Below, piece by piece: positions 5,578-6,253 of a stretch of 6,253 nucleotides of DNA; within the stretch, counting starts at the first letter, position 1, and the number at the start of each line of letters is the position of its first letter. Both the position numbers and the translations under genes were made by a program. The stretch comes from an uncultured Bacteroidales bacterium (GTDB lineage: Bacteria; Bacteroidota; Bacteroidia; Bacteroidales; F082), in the NCBI GenBank assembly GCA_937896505.1, contig CALBNP010000049.1, positions 1-6,253 on the forward strand, in the 5' to 3' direction. The notes beneath the pieces are model-generated. The model was not told the origin of the DNA. It saw nothing but the letters and a program-made list of their open reading frames with translations, and did not search any database.

Positions 5578-5615
5578 AGGACGCGGCAAATATGCCGCAT
5601 CCTCTATGTTTTTTT
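5578..5615 (+). terminator. Second hairpin with T-tract between convergent genes
   Basis: GCGGCA 5583-5588 pairs with TGCCGC 5593-5598 around an AATA loop. After one C-A mismatch (5582/5599), AGGA 5578-5581 pairs with TCCT 5600-5603. Seven T follow at 5609-5615, five bases after the stem. The T-tract is on the plus strand, so it best serves rightward transcripts reading past the first terminator. It could also stop leftward transcripts from the AbiEii-like gene, but the minus-strand sequence beyond the stem is not a T-run. Confidence 0.6.
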
Positions 5616-5641
5616 ATTGGGACGAAATAACCCCAAAAATT

Positions 5642-6253
5642 TCATTTTGGTGCAATCGCTCTCACTTCTTCCATCAAGTCTAAAACCTTTAATTCCCAAT
5701 AGGACAAAGGCTTGAGGCTGACGATTCCCAAGGGTGACTCTTCCACTTGATCCACATGCTGAAGACCTTTAATGATATCATCTTTCGTGAAGGAATAAGG
5801 GTCTCTCTGTAAAGCCCATTCTATCATTTCCGACAATGAATAATCTTCCAACAAGTCGTGGACATCCCAATAATCTTTCTGTCTATAAATCTGATTACCA
5901 ATAATTTCCAGTTTCATAGCAGCAATTTCCCTTTGATCGGTAATGCGCAAACCGTCTTCCTTAATAAATGGGAAAATGAAAGGTTCGGTATAGAAAAAAT
6001 CAACTTTGACGGGAGGCTCTATTCCTTCGCTGAGGAAAATGTGATAGCCATTAGCAGGCATGTCCATGGATTCTGTCCCTCGGTGAGTTGGAAACTCTTT
6101 TTCAAGAAAAATTCTCATGTCTGTGATGGGCATCTCAGCATAGTCCAAGTCGGTGAATAGGTCAATGTCAATCGACCTTCTATGTCCACGCTGAAGAGCT
6201 AATGCAGTTCCTCCAACAAGCCTGAAATCCTTGAACACCTCCGACGACATGAG
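5642..6253 (-). CDS. AbiEii/AbiGii-type nucleotidyltransferase toxin, N-terminus beyond the window
   Basis: The visible 202 residues from the ATG at 6250 contain the nucleotidyltransferase core of the AbiEii family. G13-G14-T15 leads into R24-R25-S26-I-D28-I-D30-L-F, which holds the two metal-binding aspartates, and V81-K82-V-D84-F holds the third acidic residue. The family segment I103-T-D-Q-R-E-I-A-A-M-K113 and the RQKDYWDVHDL helix (123-133) follow. In type IV toxin-antitoxin systems such enzymes inhibit growth, some by modifying tRNA, and a transcription-regulating AbiEi protein restrains them. The frame is still open at the right edge (CTC at 6253-6251), and family members usually carry about 20 or more residues before the phrase FxDFxLVGGT. 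The ATG at 6250 is therefore probably an internal methionine and the gene is cut by the window. AbiEi would normally be encoded just upstream, outside the window. The catalytic residues look intact in the visible part. Confidence 0.9.
   Translation of the reverse strand, partial: LMSSEVFKDFRLVGGTALALQRGHRRSIDIDLFTDLDYAEMPITDMRIFLEKEFPTHRGTESMDMPANGYHIFLSEGIEPPVKVDFFYTEPFIFPFIKEDGLRITDQREIAAMKLEIIGNQIYRQKDYWDVHDLLEDYSLSEMIEWALQRDPYSFTKDDIIKGLQHVDQVEESPLGIVSLKPLSYWELKVLDLMEEVRAIAPK

Noticed and set aside
5616..5641. TTGGG/CCCAA dyad as terminator of the AbiEii-like gene
   Set aside because: Only five base pairs with a long loop. The minus-strand sequence after it is an A-run, not a T-run.

Overview
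The window looks like part of a Bacteroidota chromosome, most likely order Bacteroidales. At least four places carry the Bacteroidota sigma-factor signature TAnnTTTG (-7), three of them with a TTTG or TTTC about 18-21 bp upstream (-33). Coding starts sit behind A/T-rich leaders without a clear Shine-Dalgarno, and the protein families (DUF4143-type ATPase, ion transporter, AbiEii) are common in this group. I cannot place it to genus.

Layout. Positions 1-78 hold a possible leftward promoter and the first codons of a gene that runs off the left edge. A leftward block follows. It contains a carboxyltransferase protein of the oxaloacetate decarboxylase alpha / pyruvate carboxylase B type (140-1909), with its own promoter and a strong UUCG-loop terminator. 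Upstream of it is a voltage-gated, BacNav-like ion channel (1981-2805). Upstream of that is an AAA-type ATPase with a C-terminal DUF4143/PD-(D/E)XK-like domain (2815-4143). ATPase and channel are only 9 nt apart and probably share a transcript.

Positions 4144-4664 hold no convincing gene but are dense in signals. A leftward promoter for the ATPase and a rightward promoter diverge around three 33-bp tandem repeats. Downstream of the rightward promoter the sequence can fold into a nested, roughly 200-nt structure, a candidate non-coding RNA or long structured leader. Two small rightward genes follow: a VanZ-like membrane protein (4665-5117) and a small exported protein (5114-5461), overlapping by 4 bp. 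Two hairpins with T-tracts lie downstream. At the right edge is the 3' part of an AbiEii-type nucleotidyltransferase toxin gene on the minus strand (5642-6253); its N-terminus and probable AbiEi antitoxin lie outside.

The left third (carboxyltransferase and channel) looks like core genome with moderate GC. The part from about 4144 rightwards is visibly AT-richer and holds accessory-type genes. The points most worth a second look are the carboxyltransferase whose biotin-type domain lacks the biotinyl lysine, the repeat array between divergent promoters, the structured RNA candidate, and the channel with a Gly-containing selectivity filter.
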